Origin: Flavobacterium sp. N1994
Lineage (GTDB): Bacteria; Bacteroidota; Bacteroidia; Flavobacteriales; Flavobacteriaceae
Direction: 5' to 3'
Assembly: GCF_025947145.1 (NCBI RefSeq)
Contig: NZ_CP109999.1
Location: forward strand, 2,108,001-2,172,000
DNA: 64,000 nt
A program made the position numbers and the translations under genes. Each line of letters begins with the position of its first letter. Positions within the stretch are counted from its first letter, which is position 1. The notes beneath the pieces were generated by a model. That model was not told where the DNA came from, made no database searches, and saw only the letters and a program-made list of their open reading frames with translations. This document shows positions 46,101 through 54,490 of the stretch, piece after piece.

Positions 46101-46522
46101 ATTGGTTGAAGCGTGTTCGCTTTTTGGTCAATCGAAGCCAATAACAACTCTGATTTGTTTTTGTCCTGAGATAGTTGTAGAAAGTTCGTAAGCTTATCTC
46201 CTACTTCGCTGAAATGATTCCCGATGATTTTTGATGCCTCATTATAATCAATTCCTTTTTGAAGCTTAAATAATTTGAATAATGGAAAGCAGATGAATCG
46301 GAATAAGAGGAACAACTCTACAAGAACAAAAGTGTAAAACAATATGGTTCTAGCATTTGGTTTAAGCCAAAGGAAATACTCAACAAACAAGGTGAAGATA
46401 AAATACAATAACCCAATTCCGACGAAGAAAATTGTTCCACGTAGTAATTCATTGGTATAAAACTTCTTGATAAAGCTTTCTAACTTATCGTAAATGACAT
46501 TTGAATTCTCCAATTTTTGCAA
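43148..46522 (-). CDS. Large DUF4175-type membrane protein with coiled-coil and low-complexity region
   Basis: A 1124-residue protein. Two hydrophobic helices near the N-terminus (about residues 28-50 and 56-76) and a third near 150-168 anchor it in the inner membrane. Residues about 180-480 form a beta-rich periplasmic domain. From about 490 to 850 there is a long Lys/Glu/Gln-rich coiled coil, and 870-1000 is a Gly/Gln/Lys/Glu-rich low-complexity stretch (GQGKPKPGQGQGQG). Layout fits the DUF4175 family of Bacteroidota. It heads the operon with ybeY and mnmG. Function unknown. Confidence 0.82.
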   Translation of the reverse strand: MQKLENSNVIYDKLESFIKKFYTNELLRGTIFFVGIGLLYFIFTLFVEYFLWLKPNARTILFYTFVLVELFLLFRFICFPLFKLFKLQKGIDYNEASKIIGNHFSEVGDKLTNFLQLSQDKNKSELLLASIDQKANTLQPIPFGNAINLGNNKKYLPLAIIPILFFAFFYLSGNSNLISQSLNRVVNFKQQFLPPAPFEFQVLNANLQTEQNKDFLLKVKTVGKVVPQDATIFIGNESYFMESNKAGEFEFVIPKPSEEVEFHIEANDVSSHDYELKVVTVPSIANFEMVLNFPSYLNKKAEVIKGTGNAIIPEGTKVTWRMNTLATQKVDWVNENAHYAFTKEDNMFLLSKSILQNVDYQILTSNAKVQNYEKLNYQISVIKDQFPTISVNNAPDSLKVNKNYVLGQVSDDYGLSKLQIVYYPKDTPKEVKKAVISVKHDVYDQFVFSFPNNLPVMEGVSYEYYFEIFDNDAIHNFKSTKSSVFSNRIATETEKQDEMLQQQNENINSMSKSLKAQDKQLSEMDKLQKMGKEKDNLEYKDQQKVNDFIQRQKQQDEMMKEFSEKMKDNLDKFKTEKKDEKKDLLQDRLEKTKEELEKNKKLLDELQKLNDKISKEELFEKMEKFQQTSKNQTKSLEQLVELTKKYYVEKKAQQIADKLDKLAEKQDKLADKTEENNAEKQDEINKEFDKLQQELKELDKDNKELKSPVSLPKTEEKEKSIDEDLKNAKDQLQKQQKEKAKSKQKSASKKMKQMSQQMAEQMEAGDKEQMDEDVAMLRQILDNLLAYSFSQEDVMKQFKNLKRGAPSFNKNLKIQQDLKQQFKHVDDSLFAMSLRNPKIAEDITKEIGNVQYNVDKAIENLAEANVPKGNSHQQYAVSSSNKLADMLSDILNSMQMEMSGAGQGKPKPGQGQGQGMQLPDIIKKQEGLGEKMKKGMKKGEKEGEGQEGNKGEKEGQGKEGQKGNNGQKGDKGKGQGNQNGGEEGQDGEGDAKNVMEIYKEQQQLREALEKELRKQGVGGNGQNVLDQMKQIEKQLLNKGFNNETLQKILNVKYELLKLEKAVQQQGEDKKRQSETNKKEFNNQAPALPTKLQEYLNSIEILNRQSLPLRSNFNQKVQEYFKTND

Positions 46523-46646
46523 TTCTTTTTTATAACCGATAAATGTACAATTTTTACTGAATACCCAAGCGTTAAAAATTTGCCAATGGAAAATGCTTGT
46601 AGATTGAAGAAAACTTGAGTATTTTTAAATTCAAAATAAACTGATT

Positions 46647-47678
46647 ATGAAATATTTATTAGCGTATTGTATTCCTTTAGTAGCTTTAATTGGAATTCAT
46701 TTTGGAGGGATTTGGACTTATTCAGGAATACTATTTGCTTTTGTTTTACTTCCTATTTTGGAGCTATTGTTGCCTATCGATGAGGAAAATTATACTGATA
46801 TTGAAAAAGAAAGTAGATTAAAAAATCATCTTTTTGATTTTCTATTGTATATAAATGTTTTGATTGTTTATGGAAGTTTATTTTTTGTATTGATTTTTGC
46901 CACACAATCTGGTTTTACGAAATTAGAAACCATTGGAGTTATTCTCAGTCTAGGCGTAATTTTAGGTTCCAATGGAATTAATGTGGCTCACGAATTGGGT
47001 CACAGAGAAAAGTTGTACGAAAGGATATTAGGTAAACTGCTATTAATTCCATCTCATTACACTCATTTTTTTATTGAACACAATCATGGTCATCATTTGC
47101 ATGTATCCACTCCTGAAGATCCTTCGACAGCAAAATACAATCAATCCTTATATCGCTTTTGGATTCAAACTGTTTTGGGAACCTATAGAAAAGCGTGGCA
47201 AATTCAACTTCGATTGAATCAACAAGAAAATAGAAGTTTTATTTCTATAAAAAATGATATGTTTTGGTTTACGATTATTCAAGTTGTTTATCTGATTTTG
47301 ATTTATGTATTCTTTGGTATTATAGGGCTGGTTATTGCTTTACTTGCAGGCATCGTTGGCTTTTTGTTATTGGAAACAATCAATTATATTGAGCATTATG
47401 GTTTGAAAAGAAACCTCTTGCCTTCAGGAAGGTATGAGCGAGTTAGTGAAAAGCATTCCTGGAATTCCAATCATGTTTTGGGTCGAATCATGCTTTATGA
47501 ATTAACCCGTCATAGCGATCATCACTTTAAATCACAAAAGAAATATCAAATTTTAGAATACCATCAAGTAAGTCCACAATTGCCTTATGGATATCCCATG
47601 TCAATGTTATTATCATTGGTTCCTCCGCTTTGGTTTGCTTTAATGAATAAAAGAATTCCATTAGATATGAAGCCCTAA
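46647..47678 (+). CDS. AlkB-type membrane fatty-acid/alkane hydroxylase
   Basis: A 343-residue integral membrane diiron enzyme. The eight-histidine signature is complete: HELGHR (115-120), EHNHGHH (144-150), NYIEHYG and RHSDHH near the C-terminus, with the typical NYxEHYG motif of alkane monooxygenases. Six or so hydrophobic helices flank it. It would hydroxylate medium-chain alkanes or fatty-acyl chains using a rubredoxin partner, none of which is adjacent. It is shorter than classical AlkB (~400 residues). No regulator is nearby. Confidence 0.9.
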   Translation: MKYLLAYCIPLVALIGIHFGGIWTYSGILFAFVLLPILELLLPIDEENYTDIEKESRLKNHLFDFLLYINVLIVYGSLFFVLIFATQSGFTKLETIGVILSLGVILGSNGINVAHELGHREKLYERILGKLLLIPSHYTHFFIEHNHGHHLHVSTPEDPSTAKYNQSLYRFWIQTVLGTYRKAWQIQLRLNQQENRSFISIKNDMFWFTIIQVVYLILIYVFFGIIGLVIALLAGIVGFLLLETINYIEHYGLKRNLLPSGRYERVSEKHSWNSNHVLGRIMLYELTRHSDHHFKSQKKYQILEYHQVSPQLPYGYPMSMLLSLVPPLWFALMNKRIPLDMKP

Positions 47679-47717
47679 AAACTTATCGCTTCTGACTTCT
47701 GACTTAGAACTTCTGAT

Positions 47718-47725
47718 TATCTTTG
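47718..47725 (+). promoter_or_regulatory. -7 box of gltX
   Basis: TATCTTTG, matching TAnnTTTG, 17 bases before the gltX ATG. The spacer before it contains the tandem word ACTTCTG, but no clear -33 TTTG. Confidence 0.5.
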
Positions 47726-47742
47726 CACCAAATTTTAAAACA

Positions 47743-49248
47743 ATGTCAAGACCCGTTAGAGTTCGTTTTGCTCCCAGTCCGACTGGACCGTTACACATTG
47801 GTGGTGTTCGTACTGCCTTATTTAATTATTTATTTGCTAAAAAACATAACGGTGTTTTCTATTTGAGAATAGAAGATACTGACCAAAACCGTTTCGTGCC
47901 TGGAGCGGAAGCCTACATTTTTGAGGCTTTAGAATGGTTAGGCATTGCACCTAGCGAAACAATAGGAAAGAATGAAAAATTTGGACCCTATCGTCAATCC
48001 GAAAGAAAAGAATTGTACAAACAATATGCGGATCAGTTGATTGATTCGGGTTGGGCTTATTATGCTTTTGATACTGCTGAAGCTTTGGATTTACATAGAA
48101 AACAACATGAGGAGCAAGGAAAAACTTTTATATACAACTGGCACAATCGTGAAAAACTAGATACTTCATTAGTAATTTCCAAAGAAGAAACTGAGAAAAG
48201 AATTGCAGCAGGTGAAGCTTATGTCGTTCGTTTTAAAACTCCCGTGAACGAGACTTTGCATTTGCATGACATTATTCGCGGTGACATTCATTTTGAAACG
48301 AATCTTTTAGACGATAAAGTTTTGTTTAAAAGTGATGGGATGCCAACGTATCATTTAGCCAATATTGTTGATGACCATTTAATGGAAACCTCACATGTAA
48401 TTCGTGGTGAAGAATGGTTGCCATCAATGCCATTGCATAGTTTATTATATAAAGCCTTTGGTTGGGAAGCTCCAGAATTTGCCCATTTACCATTAATATT
48501 AAAACCAATCGGTAATGGAAAATTATCGAAACGTGATGGAGATAAATTAGGATTTCCAGTATTCCCATTGGAATGGAAAAGTGAAGAAGGCGTTTCATCT
48601 GGCTATAGAGAAAATGGATTTTTCCCAGAAGCGGTGATTAACTTTTTAGCTTTATTGGGATGGAATGATGGAACAGACCAAGAATTATTTTCATTAGATG
48701 AATTGGTTGAAAAATTTGACTTAAACAGAGTTCACAAAGCTGGAGCTAAATTTGATCCAGAGAAAAACAAATGGTTCAACCATCAATATTTGCAAAAACA
48801 AGAGGATGAAAGTTTGGCCAAAAGCTTTGCTCCTATTTTATATGAAAAAGGAATTGATGCCGATTATACTACATTAGTAAAAATTGTTTCCTTGATAAAA
48901 GAGCGTGCTAATTTCGTTTCCGAGTTTTGGGAAATGAGTAATTTCTTTTTTGAAGCGCCCACTTCTTATGATGAAAAAGCGGCTAAAAACTGGAAAGAAG
49001 ACACGCCAAGAACGATGCAAGAATTGATTTCAGTATTAGAAAATATAAGTGATTTTACCTCTGCTACCATTGAAACAGATGTCAAAGATTGGATGACTCA
49101 AAATGAAATTGGTATGGGAAAAGTGATGCAGCCTTTCCGTTTGAGTTTGGTTGGAGCGCTCAAAGGTCCGCATCTTTTTGATATTGTAGAATTGATTGGT
49201 AAGGAAGAAACTATTAAACGATTACAGAAAGCAATAGCTACTTTATAA
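47743..49248 (+). CDS. gltX: Glutamate--tRNA ligase
   Basis: A 501-residue class I aminoacyl-tRNA synthetase. The HIGH-type motif FAPSPTGPLHIGG (9-21) and the KMSKS-type motif GKLSKRDGD (about 257-265) are intact. No large insertion or truncation. It is followed by an intrinsic terminator. A GlnRS gene (glnS) is also in the window, so glutaminyl-tRNA is charged directly and GltX is probably the discriminating form. Confidence 0.96.
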   Translation: MSRPVRVRFAPSPTGPLHIGGVRTALFNYLFAKKHNGVFYLRIEDTDQNRFVPGAEAYIFEALEWLGIAPSETIGKNEKFGPYRQSERKELYKQYADQLIDSGWAYYAFDTAEALDLHRKQHEEQGKTFIYNWHNREKLDTSLVISKEETEKRIAAGEAYVVRFKTPVNETLHLHDIIRGDIHFETNLLDDKVLFKSDGMPTYHLANIVDDHLMETSHVIRGEEWLPSMPLHSLLYKAFGWEAPEFAHLPLILKPIGNGKLSKRDGDKLGFPVFPLEWKSEEGVSSGYRENGFFPEAVINFLALLGWNDGTDQELFSLDELVEKFDLNRVHKAGAKFDPEKNKWFNHQYLQKQEDESLAKSFAPILYEKGIDADYTTLVKIVSLIKERANFVSEFWEMSNFFFEAPTSYDEKAAKNWKEDTPRTMQELISVLENISDFTSATIETDVKDWMTQNEIGMGKVMQPFRLSLVGALKGPHLFDIVELIGKEETIKRLQKAIATL

Positions 49249-49255
49249 AAAATAT

Positions 49256-49282
49256 AAGCCCCGAATTATTGGGGCTTTTTTT
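49256..49282 (+). terminator. Terminator after gltX
   Basis: Stem AAGCCCC/GGGGCTT with an eight-base loop followed by a run of T, eight bases after the stop codon. Confidence 0.85.
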
Positions 49283-49925
49283 ATAAGTTAAAAATCACCT
49301 GCCCGTTTATAGTTCCTAAGTTTCCTTTGAAGCTATTGTTGTTATTTAACGCTTGTAAACTACTATCATTGTTGAGTTTATTCAATAAATTAGTAAACCC
49401 ATATTCATAAAAAATCAAAGCGCGGATGGTTTTGCTTCCTGCTGAGCAACCTAAATAAAAATTACCGCTTACAGGAGAAACATCTGTTATCTGACTAGCT
49501 TTTAACAGGGTTCCTTTAATAATTTTATTTTCATCTGAACTGGGAAGTTGTAGTTTTCCATTAATTTGTAATACTGGTCCAAAATCAACAGAAACATGAT
49601 CTTTAACTACATTATAACTCAATAATAATCGAATCTGAACACCTTGAACACTGTATTTTAAATTTTGATTAAAAGTGGACTCTAGCGAAAAATTATTGGC
49701 AAAAAACTGCATTCCATAAATCATACTCCAGTTATTGTAGTAGTTTCCTCGAATAGAAAGTCCGCCAGCAAAACCCATTTCGGGTTTGACATCAAAATTG
49801 TTAGTAAATAAAGTTGTTTGAGAAATTCCCGCGGAAAGACCGATTCGATTTCCATCGCGATAGCCATATTGGGCGAATCCTATAGTTGTAGAAAACAACA
49901 AAAGGAACAGAATGTTTTTCTTCAT
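49281..49925 (-). CDS. Outer-membrane beta-barrel protein
   Basis: A 214-residue protein when started at 49925 (MKKNILFLLLFSTTIGFAQ), which gives a clean signal peptide; the longer frame from 49961 adds 12 residues with no signal function. The rest alternates in beta strands ending in aromatic residues (NYYNNWSMIYGMQFF ... LGTINGQVIFNL), the layout of small outer-membrane barrels in Bacteroidota. No binding motif is visible. Function unknown. Monocistronic, convergent with gltX. Confidence 0.78.
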   Translation of the reverse strand: MKKNILFLLLFSTTIGFAQYGYRDGNRIGLSAGISQTTLFTNNFDVKPEMGFAGGLSIRGNYYNNWSMIYGMQFFANNFSLESTFNQNLKYSVQGVQIRLLLSYNVVKDHVSVDFGPVLQINGKLQLPSSDENKIIKGTLLKASQITDVSPVSGNFYLGCSAGSKTIRALIFYEYGFTNLLNKLNNDSSLQALNNNNSFKGNLGTINGQVIFNL

Positions 49926-50006
49926 GTAAGGGTAACTTATTAATTTGTAACAAACATACATTTTTTTCGTACAATCACTTTACTAACTTTAAATATTTAA
50001 AAAATT

Positions 50007-50993
50007 ATGCCATTTATCTTTATCTTTTTATTTATTGGTCTTGTGATTTTATTCTCCTCTTTCTTTACCGTAAAACAACAAAGCGCTGTAGTTGTAGAAC
50101 GTTTTGGAAAATTTGAAAGTATTAGAAATTCGGGTTTACAATTAAAACTTCCTATCATCGATCGAATCGCGGGTCGAGTGAATTTGAGAATCCAACAGTT
50201 AGATGTTATCATCGAAACTCAAACCAAAGACAATGTGTTTATTAAAATGAAAGTCTCTGTTCAGTTTAAAGTGATTCAAGAACATGTTTATGAAGCATTT
50301 TATAAATTAGAATATCCTCATGACCAGATTACGGCTTATGTTTTTGACGTAGTTCGTGCTGAAGTTCCTAAACTAATTTTGGATGATGTTTTCGTTAGAA
50401 AAGATGATATCGCTATTGCCGTAAAACGCGAATTGAACGAAGCTATGATGGCTTATGGATATGATATCATCAATACATTGGTTACTGATATCGATCCTGA
50501 TATTCAAGTGAAAAATGCTATGAATAGAATCAATGCTGCTGAAAGAGAAAAAACAGCGGCTATGTTTGAATCGGATGCGCAAAGAATTAGAATTGTAGCT
50601 AAGGCTAAAGCGGAAGCCGAAAGCAAAAAATTACAAGGACAAGGTATTGCCGATCAACGTAGAGAAATTGCGAAAGGATTGGTAGAAAGTGTAGAAGTAC
50701 TAAACAATGTGGGAATCAATTCTCAAGAAGCTTCCGCTTTGATTGTTATCACACAACACTATGATACTTTACAAGCTATTGGTGCTGATACTAATTCCAA
50801 CTTGATTTTGTTACCAAATTCTCCGCAAGCAGCCAGCGATATGCTAAACAATATGGTGACGAGTTTTACTGCTTCAAGTATTATGGGTGAACAAATGAAA
50901 AATCAACCGAAAAGAGTAAAAAACAAAAACAATAAAACTTCAATGGATTACAATCCATCAGACACTTCCAATCCGGAAGAACCTGCGAAATAA
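50007..50993 (+). CDS. SPFH/band 7 (stomatin/QmcA-like) membrane protein
   Basis: A 328-residue protein with one N-terminal membrane anchor (residues 1-20) and a band 7/SPFH domain (about 20-230). It contains QQSAVVVERFGKFESIRNSGLQLKLP, IVAKAKAEAESKKLQGQGIADQRREIAKG and the helical coiled-coil that lets such proteins form rings. C-terminal residues are hydrophilic (KNQPKRVKNKNNK ... NPEEPAK). They scaffold membrane domains and associate with FtsH-type proteases. A terminator follows, partly overlapping the next gene's end. Confidence 0.9.
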   Translation: MPFIFIFLFIGLVILFSSFFTVKQQSAVVVERFGKFESIRNSGLQLKLPIIDRIAGRVNLRIQQLDVIIETQTKDNVFIKMKVSVQFKVIQEHVYEAFYKLEYPHDQITAYVFDVVRAEVPKLILDDVFVRKDDIAIAVKRELNEAMMAYGYDIINTLVTDIDPDIQVKNAMNRINAAEREKTAAMFESDAQRIRIVAKAKAEAESKKLQGQGIADQRREIAKGLVESVEVLNNVGINSQEASALIVITQHYDTLQAIGADTNSNLILLPNSPQAASDMLNNMVTSFTASSIMGEQMKNQPKRVKNKNNKTSMDYNPSDTSNPEEPAK

Positions 50994-51007
50994 TATTCAA
51001 TATCTAT

Positions 51008-51035
51008 AAAAAAAAAGAGGCTTAATCGCCTCTTT
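51008..51035. terminator. Bidirectional terminator between the SPFH gene and DUF6327
   Basis: Stem AGAGGC/GCCTCT (51016-51021 and 51028-51033) with a six-base loop, preceded by an A run and followed by TTTT. The right arm lies within the coding end of the convergent DUF6327 gene (stop at 51022). Confidence 0.75.
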
Positions 51036-51276
51036 TTCTATTTATAAACCAATTGATGGCATAGGGAATTAGAATCTTTAAAATAGTTCCATAGGTTCCT
51101 GATAAGTACTTATTGTAGATATCGGCAACAAAAGAAATAGATTTCGATGGCACTAAACTTTCTTTTGTTTTCTCGATACTCAACACAATTTTTTGATAAT
51201 GGATTTCCTTTTCGATTTTCAGAATCTCCAAATCGTTTTCTATTTGTGCATAGGAGGAATATTTTTTGGTTTCCAT
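51022..51276 (-). CDS. DUF6327-like small protein
   Basis: An 84-residue protein with a charged coiled-coil-like N-terminus (KYSSYAQIENDLEILKIEKEIH) and a hydrophobic segment near the C-terminus (TILKILIPYAINWFI) that may touch the membrane. It is the last of three small genes, after a holin-like and a YtxH protein, spaced 2 and 0 bases apart. This trio is common in flavobacteria; DUF6327 is my best family guess. Function unknown. Confidence 0.7.
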   Translation of the reverse strand: METKKYSSYAQIENDLEILKIEKEIHYQKIVLSIEKTKESLVPSKSISFVADIYNKYLSGTYGTILKILIPYAINWFINRKRGD

Positions 51277-51278
51277 AC

Positions 51279-51629
51279 TTAGTCGTTAAAAAATATTTCT
51301 GAGAATTTTTCTAATATTGGTCCTTCTACAATTTTGTCTTTTACTAAAAACAAAAGCATGGCTAACACCAAATAAACACCAGCGACACATAAAAAACCTA
51401 AAGGATAACTATGAAACATTTGACCAAGAGCCAATGAGCCTGCAACCGAAACGAACAACAAAACAATAACCAAACAGATAGCTATCAAGAAAAACTTGAG
51501 TGCCAAAGTGGTGGATTTCATAGCTACTTTAAAACCCCAAAGTTTATAGTAAGCAATGCTTGTGTCTATATAGGCTTTGGTATTTTCTTGAATGTCTTCG
51601 ATATTATCTCTGATTTCTTCTAGTGCCAT
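51279..51629 (-). CDS. Holin-like membrane protein (phage-holin-6 type)
   Basis: A 116-residue protein with a charged N-terminal helix (EEIRDNIEDIQENTKAYIDTSI) and two membrane helices (about 45-65 and 72-94). The layout matches the Phage_holin_3_6 family, small chromosomal membrane proteins not tied to prophage. No phage genes are near, so a lysis role is unlikely. It overlaps the YtxH gene by one base (shared A at 51629). Confidence 0.75.
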   Translation of the reverse strand: MALEEIRDNIEDIQENTKAYIDTSIAYYKLWGFKVAMKSTTLALKFFLIAICLVIVLLFVSVAGSLALGQMFHSYPLGFLCVAGVYLVLAMLLFLVKDKIVEGPILEKFSEIFFND

Positions 51630-51955
51630 TATTTCTGTAATTTGGCGTTTTGCTTTTTGAGTTCTGCTAATTTCTCTTCTAAAAAAGTAATAGCTTCTTC
51701 TGCTTTGTAACTCGAATTGGAAAGTAACTCTTCAACGGTATCTTTCAGTTCGTCTTTTGATTTTGAGAATTTTTCTTTGGCTTCTCCTTCCAACGAATTG
51801 AATTTGGTTTTCACCTCATCTTTTAGATCATCTAAACCGTCTTTTATTTTTTCTCTTGTTTTTGAACCTTTATCGGGAGCAAATAAAATTCCCAATCCTA
51901 ATCCAACTGCTGCCCCTGCTAAAAGTGCAATGAGACCATTATTTCGTGTTGACAT
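51629..51955 (-). CDS. YtxH domain-containing protein
   Basis: A 108-residue protein. The N-terminal glycine-rich membrane segment GLIALLAGAAVGLGLGILFAPDKG is the YtxH hallmark (residues 7-30). It is followed by a long charged amphipathic helix typical of stress-related YtxH proteins. First gene of the trio YtxH, holin-like, DUF6327; likely induced together, but no promoter motif is clear. Confidence 0.88.
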   Translation of the reverse strand: MSTRNNGLIALLAGAAVGLGLGILFAPDKGSKTREKIKDGLDDLKDEVKTKFNSLEGEAKEKFSKSKDELKDTVEELLSNSSYKAEEAITFLEEKLAELKKQNAKLQK

Positions 51956-52182
51956 ATTATTAAAAATTTAATTGGAATAAAATTACGAAAATTTAAGCGT
52001 GTTTCATAGTAATTTCCCTTTAAACAACGAAAACTTATTTTAAAGCGAAATAATGAAAGTTCACAAAAGGATTGGAAGTAGGTGTTATAAAATTTAAAAA
52101 GGGTCCAGAAAAACAAAATATAAAGGTCAGTTTTAATTGTCTGAAATTATATTCTTTTTGTTTTCCATAGTTTTTTATAATA

Positions 52183-52212
52183 ATAATAAAAGCCCACTAA
52201 AAAGTGAGCTTT
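52183..52212 (-). terminator. Terminator after glnS
   Basis: Stem AAAGCCCACT/AGTGAGCTTT (one mismatch) with an AAAA loop; on the minus strand it is followed by a T-rich tail. It lies about 26 bases past the glnS stop. Confidence 0.7.
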
Positions 52213-52237
52213 CTATTTATGAAATCTATTGTTTAAA

Positions 52238-53923
52238 TTATTCTTTACTTTCTACTTTTGCCCAAGTATCTTTTAGTCCAACTGTTTTATTAAAGACTAA
52301 TTTTTGTGTTGACGAATCTTTATCAACACAATAATAACCCAATCTTTGAAATTGGAATCGTTCACCCTCTTTTGCTGTTGCCAAACTTGGTTCTAAATAT
52401 CCTGTGATAATTTCTAAGGAATTTGGATTGATGTATTCTTTAAAATCAACCTCTTTATCACCATCTGGGTTTTCATGGGTAAATAATCGATCATACAAAC
52501 GAACTTCAGCTTCAATAGCATGTTTGATAGAAACCCAATGAATCGTTCCTTTTACTTTTCTTTGGCTGGCTTCTGTACCGCTTCCACTTCTAGAATCTTC
52601 ATCATAAGTACAGTGAATTTCTGTTATATTGCCTTCTGCATCTTTTACAACACTTTCTCCTTTAATGATATAAGCATTTTTCAAACGAACTTCAGTACCA
52701 AGGGTTAATCGGAAAAACTTCTTGTTGGCTTCTTCTTGAAAATCTTCTCTTTCGATATACAATTCTTTAGAAAAAGGGACATTTCTGAACCCTAAACTTG
52801 GGTCTTCTTGACTGTTTTCGGCTTCTAAATTTTCTTCTTTTCCTTCCGGATAATTGGTAATAACCAACTTCACTGGATTTAAAACGGCCATTACTCTTGG
52901 TGCAGTTTTATTCAAATCTTCTCGAACACAAAATTCTAAAAGCGAAACATCAATAAGGTTGGTTCGTTTAGCTATTCCAATAGTTTTAGCAAAATTCCTA
53001 ATGGCTGTTGGTGTGTATCCTCTTCTTCTCATCCCTGAAATGGTGCTCATTCTAGGATCATCCCACGAACTTACATGTCCTTCTTGTACTAGTTGCAATA
53101 ATTTTCTTTTGCTCACAACGGTATGAGATAAATTTCTTCTGGCAAATTCTCTTTGTTTTGGACGCACTTTAGTGGTGTCATAAATTTGGTCTAAAAACCA
53201 ATCGTATAATTCACGATGAGGTAAAAATTCTAAAGTGCAAAAAGAGTGTGAAATTTGTTCCAAATAATCACTTTCGCCATGTGCCCAATCGTACATTGGA
53301 TAAATACACCAAGCATCGGCCGTTCTATGATGATGCGAGTGTAAAATACGATACATAATTGGATCCCGCATTAACATGTTATTATGTGACATGTCTATTT
53401 TAGCCCGAAGAATATGGGTTCCGTTTGGAAATTCCCCTTTTTTCATTCGTTCGAATAAATCTAGGTTTTCTTCTACTGAACGGTTTCTATAAGGAGAATC
53501 TGTTCCAGGAGTGGTTGGAGTTCCTTTTTGTTTGGCCATATCTTCAGAAGATTGACTATCTACATAGGCTTTTCCATTTTTGATAAACGCAACAGCCCAG
53601 TCATATAATTGTTGGAAATAATCCGAAGCATAACATTCTTTAGCCCATTTGTAGCCTAACCATTCGATGTCTCTTTTGATAGCATCAACAAATTCCTGTT
53701 CTTCTTTAGCTGGGTTAGTATCATCAAACCTTAAATTTACAGGGGATTGATAATCAATTCCTAATCCAAAATTTAAACAAATCGCACTAGCATGACCTAC
53801 ATGCAAATACCCATTAGGTTCTGGAGGAAAACGAAAGCGTAATTTGTCTTTTGACAAACCGTTTTTCAAATCTTCTTCGATAATTTGTTCAATGAAATTG
53901 AGGGACTTCTCTTCTGTTGACAT
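52238..53923 (-). CDS. glnS: Glutamine--tRNA ligase
   Basis: A 561-residue class I synthetase. The HIGH motif appears as FPPEPNGYLHVGHA (32-45; HVGH at 41-44), and the KMSKS motif as VVSKRKLL. The C-terminal anticodon-binding beta-barrel region is present to the end. Length matches bacterial GlnRS. Presence of GlnRS means Gln-tRNA is made directly. A TATCTTTG -7 box lies 18 bases before the ATG. Confidence 0.96.
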   Translation of the reverse strand: MSTEEKSLNFIEQIIEEDLKNGLSKDKLRFRFPPEPNGYLHVGHASAICLNFGLGIDYQSPVNLRFDDTNPAKEEQEFVDAIKRDIEWLGYKWAKECYASDYFQQLYDWAVAFIKNGKAYVDSQSSEDMAKQKGTPTTPGTDSPYRNRSVEENLDLFERMKKGEFPNGTHILRAKIDMSHNNMLMRDPIMYRILHSHHHRTADAWCIYPMYDWAHGESDYLEQISHSFCTLEFLPHRELYDWFLDQIYDTTKVRPKQREFARRNLSHTVVSKRKLLQLVQEGHVSSWDDPRMSTISGMRRRGYTPTAIRNFAKTIGIAKRTNLIDVSLLEFCVREDLNKTAPRVMAVLNPVKLVITNYPEGKEENLEAENSQEDPSLGFRNVPFSKELYIEREDFQEEANKKFFRLTLGTEVRLKNAYIIKGESVVKDAEGNITEIHCTYDEDSRSGSGTEASQRKVKGTIHWVSIKHAIEAEVRLYDRLFTHENPDGDKEVDFKEYINPNSLEIITGYLEPSLATAKEGERFQFQRLGYYCVDKDSSTQKLVFNKTVGLKDTWAKVESKE

Positions 53924-53940
53924 TATTTTTGTAATTTTAG

Positions 53941-53948
53941 CAAAGATA
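53941..53948 (-). promoter_or_regulatory. -7 box of glnS
   Basis: The minus strand reads TATCTTTG, matching TAnnTTTG, 18 bases before the glnS ATG. Upstream lies a short repeat of TTTAGAGTTTA, without a clear -33. Confidence 0.5.
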
Positions 53949-54034
53949 AAAAAGTTTAGAGTTTATGGTTTAGAGTTTAGTGTTTTCTTCAGAAAACTGA
54001 ACTGAGACTGTAATCTAATCTAAATACTTAAAAA

Positions 54035-54394
54035 ATGGGAACCATTAAATTACAAAATATCAGAACCTATTCGTTTCATGGTTGTTTGGAAGAAGAGGCC
54101 TTAATCGGTTCAGATTACCGAGTTGATTTGGAAGTTAAAACTGATTTTAGAAAATCATCAACCTCTGATGATTTAAAGGATACAGTAGATTATGTGCTTT
54201 TAAACAAAATTGTTGTGGAAGAAATGGAAATACGTTCTAAATTATTAGAGCATGTGGCCCACCGAATTATAGTCAGAGTTTTTAAAGAAATTCCATCGGT
54301 GTCCCGAATTCTTTTGGCCGTTTCAAAACTCAATCCTCCTATTGGTGGTGACGTTGAGTCGGTTACCATTGAAATGGAAGAATACCGAAGTTAG
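54035..54394 (+). CDS. folB: Dihydroneopterin aldolase
   Basis: A 119-residue folate-pathway enzyme that cleaves dihydroneopterin to 6-hydroxymethyl-dihydropterin. Conserved residues include the substrate glutamate and tyrosine regions in RTYSFHGCLEEEALIGSDYRVD and the C-terminal KLNPPIGGDVESVTIEMEEY. Length is normal. Its neighbour on the plus strand is tRNA-Cys; no other folate genes are nearby. Confidence 0.93.
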   Translation: MGTIKLQNIRTYSFHGCLEEEALIGSDYRVDLEVKTDFRKSSTSDDLKDTVDYVLLNKIVVEEMEIRSKLLEHVAHRIIVRVFKEIPSVSRILLAVSKLNPPIGGDVESVTIEMEEYRS

Positions 54395-54436
54395 AAATAA
54401 TTACGAATTTCAAATTACGAATTACGAAACTAAAAC

Positions 54437-54463
54437 TTTTTGCCTTTTGCCTTTTGCCTTTTA
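54437..54463 (+). repeat. Short tandem repeat of TTTTGCC before tRNA-Cys
   Basis: Three copies of TTTTGCC in a row followed by TTTTAAC. The last copy supplies the TTTG that fits as the -33 element of the tRNA promoter. Confidence 0.6.
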
Positions 54464-54481
54464 ACTTTTTTAGTATATTTG
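54453..54481 (+). promoter_or_regulatory. Promoter of tRNA-Cys
   Basis: TTTG at 54453-54456, a 17-base spacer and TATATTTG at 54474-54481, ending nine bases before the mature tRNA 5' end. The location strongly supports this as the Bacteroidota-type promoter. Confidence 0.75.
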
Positions 54482-54490
54482 CCCTCCAAC

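Noticed and set aside
51279..51629. Prophage lysis gene
   Set aside because: The holin-like protein is part of a conserved chromosomal trio and no phage genes are nearby.
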